Part shown: piece by piece, positions 62,601 through 64,000 of the stretch
Numbering within the stretch: the stretch's first letter is position 1
Layout of the letters: the number at the start of each line of letters is the position of its first letter
Assembly (NCBI GenBank): GCA_030407315.1
Contig: JALQPE010001693.1
Span: forward strand, 1 to 64,000
Length of the DNA: 64,000 bases
Reading direction: 5' to 3'
DNA from: Asparagopsis taxiformis
Taxonomy: Eukaryota; Rhodophyta; Florideophyceae; Bonnemaisoniales; Bonnemaisoniaceae
Program-made: the position numbers and the translations under genes
The notes under the pieces: generated by a model
Databases searched by the model: none
What the model was told of the DNA's origin: nothing
Seen by the model: the letters and a program-made list of their open reading frames with translations, nothing else

Positions 62601-63280
62601 GTCGTACTTTGGCATTGGAATCAATCACCTCGCAGACGGACACGCGTGAAGCAATCACGGAAAATCCCTGAGTGAGAAACGTTTTCTTCAACTCATCAAC
62701 GCGATGCGGCCTGACCACCCTGGACACGACTGCCGGAGGAGAAACATCCAGGGGGAAATGAAGACTGGAATGTTTCGGCAGCTCTCCGGACTTATGTCGT
62801 AGTCCACATCCACCGGGATGGGCACTGTGCCAGGGTAGGCCAGCCTGGTGCTGCGGAGAGGCTTGTTCGGTACGATGTCACGAGCGTTGTGATCATCGAC
62901 CTTCTCCGCATCCTCTGCCAAGTCGCTGCCGGACGCGATGATCATGTCCGGAGCAGGCGAGCTAGGCAGAGGAGCACCAGATCCCTCGACGGCTGGCGCC
63001 GCTTCGGCAGATTGAGCCGGAAGCGGAGTTGCGGGAACGCCAGCGTCGATTGTCGGGACAACCGCGGGATCGGAAGCGGAAGGGGGGGAGGGGACGGGCT
63101 TAGGTGCTGGGCTGAGCTGGGTCAGCGCTGCAGCAGCTTCGCAAACGTCCATGGGGACAGGGGGGGCAGAGAAGGAGAAGGAGAGGGAGAAGGAGAGGGA
63201 GAAGGAGTGGGAGAATCGTTGTCACGGCGGCTGGCAGAGCGCACCTGGCGGTCGAAAGCGTTGGGGGATTGTTGAGCCAT
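59636..63280 (-). pseudogene. ParB/2OG-dioxygenase-like gene copy 4 (cassette B), three apparent frame breaks
   Basis: Homology to the other copies runs from an ATG at 63280 (MAQQSPNAFD) to a stop at 59636 but needs three frame changes: near 63150 in a run of C's, near 62745 in another run of C's, and near 60850. Modules in order: SP-rich head; ParB-like domain with 'VDGSHRVTAL'; conserved helical region; Ser/Pro linker with a SUMO-interaction-like 'DVIEVSDS' and the basic motifs RRSTRL and TKKRRL; dioxygenase-like domain with 'GHTDF', 'GDLYHYGVGF' and 'PTRGHIYL'. All motifs are intact and two breaks are single-base changes in homopolymers, so the gene may be functional in reality (assembly error) or very recently inactivated. 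It is flanked on both sides by type-3 palindrome arrays. Confidence 0.72.
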
Positions 63281-63499
63281 TGCTTTGATGAGTGATTGAC
63301 AAACGAAGAGTGAAAGATTGAGAAAGAGAGAAGAAGATCTGAACGACAAGCTGTTTTGCTGCGTAAGCTGAGTAAGATAGGCGAAACTCAGAGAACTGAC
63401 ATATTCCTATTAGTATACACCCTGGTAATGATATTCAGCGGTTGACCAATCCGAACCTTCCACATCACTTTTCGTTGTACGACAATTACAGCTCAGGCA

Positions 63500-63793
63500 G
63501 TTTACCAAGGATCCTTACAGCAAAGCCATCGTTACGATGACTTTGCTGTAAGGAAACGTTTCATTACAGAGGCCAGGAATTTTTTTACCGGGTAAAGAAA
63601 TCATGGCTACTGTAATGTTTTGTTTCCTGACAGCAAAGTCATCGTTACGATGACTTTGCTGTAAGAAAACGTTTTCATTACAGCGGCCAGGAATTTTTTT
63701 ACCGGGTAAAGAAATCATGGCCACTGTAATGAAACCTTTCCTTACAGCAAAGTCATCGTAACGATGACTTTGCTGTAAGCATCCCTGGTAAAC
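63500..63793. repeat. Alternating palindrome array, CAGCAAAGTCATCGT type (array type 3, right block)
   Basis: Three copies of the ~37-bp palindrome begin at 63515, 63628 and 63742 (period about 114 bp). They alternate with the TTTACCGGGTAAA-centred palindrome. The block is bounded by inverted GTTTACC (63500) and GGTAAAC (63793), the same boundary words as the block at 58717-59146. It lies about 220 bp upstream of the ParB/dioxygenase start. 63794-64000 shows no gene. Confidence 0.93.
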
Positions 63794-64000
63794 TGCTCCA
63801 TCTGTAAGCCGTTGGTCTCAACCCTCGCTCTCATTTCTGTTGTCCTCCTTCATCATCTCCACCTACCTTCCCCCTACACACCACCTCTCTAATGTCACTC
63901 TGCCCACCCTTTGGTGCATGAAATATTTTCTTACCACTGCCATAGTCTACACATACTGCTGCCTTCATACTTCTGCATGCCTACCCTTCAATCTTTCTTC

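Noticed and set aside
7552..63280. Endogenous giant virus or polinton
   Set aside because: No capsid, packaging ATPase, DNA polymerase or viral integrase is recognisable. A mobile-element or selfish-cassette reading fits the content better, though a viral ancestor is not excluded.
59636..63280. Frame changes explained by introns
   Set aside because: The breaks lie within a few bases, two in C-runs, and homology continues without an inserted segment. No room exists for introns.

Overview
The window is nuclear DNA of a eukaryote, and nearly all of it is accessory, mobile-element-like sequence. The evidence is: long uninterrupted ORFs with nuclear-localisation-type basic clusters, SET and transposase domains, AATAAA signals just after several stop codons, no Shine-Dalgarno or operon layout, and a Ty1/copia retrotransposon with 5-bp target duplications. 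The lineage cannot be fixed from sequence alone. A gene-sparse alga (for example a red alga), another protist or an early-diverging fungus would fit. No tRNA, rRNA or conserved host housekeeping gene was recognised.

Left part (1-24.4 kb): degenerate repeats (1-1.76 kb), a TNP2/Plavaka-like (CACTA superfamily) transposase (3143-6844), a ParB-like/2OG-dioxygenase-like gene (7552-11076), then a four-gene cassette: ParB-like/dioxygenase (12218-15085,+), ParB-like/DNA methyltransferase/SET fusion (15933-19442,-), a possible Tudor-like protein (20179-21570,+) and a coiled-coil unknown (22178-23701,-). A palindrome array follows (24.0-24.4 kb). Centre (24.5-50.4 kb): a decayed second transposase (24550-28611,-), a third ParB/dioxygenase gene (30365-46607) split by a 12.7-kb terminal-inverted-repeat insertion, and a methyltransferase gene that has lost its SET domain (47752-50421). 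The 12.7-kb insertion carries satellites and an 8.8-kb fold-back element, which in turn contains the copia element. Right part (50.4-64 kb): the same four-gene cassette in mirror image: coiled-coil unknown (51282-52808,+), Tudor-like (53084-54445,-), ParB/methyltransferase/SET (54959-58426,+), ParB/dioxygenase (59636-63280,-).

The most striking pattern is that the ParB/dioxygenase genes are bracketed by palindrome arrays, and the array sequence differs between loci. An AATAATACCSGGTATTATT array flanks the copy at 12.2 kb (with related units around the 7.6-kb copy). A CAGCAAAGTCATCGT palindrome array flanks the 59.6-kb copy, and an AAAATTTGGTAATTTTT hairpin array flanks the split copy. Two of these three array types share the core TACC(C/G)GGTA. 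A fourth type, CAGTAAATTTACTG, lies upstream of both coiled-coil genes.

Interpretation (inference): the window may represent a family of large mobile or selfish chromatin cassettes. ParB-fold proteins would recognise their own palindromes, as ParB recognises parS, and would deliver DNA methylation, histone methylation and 2OG-dependent oxidation to the element. The mirrored, diverged cassettes and locus-specific palindromes suggest co-evolution of protein and site. All domain calls are by eye and need profile searches.
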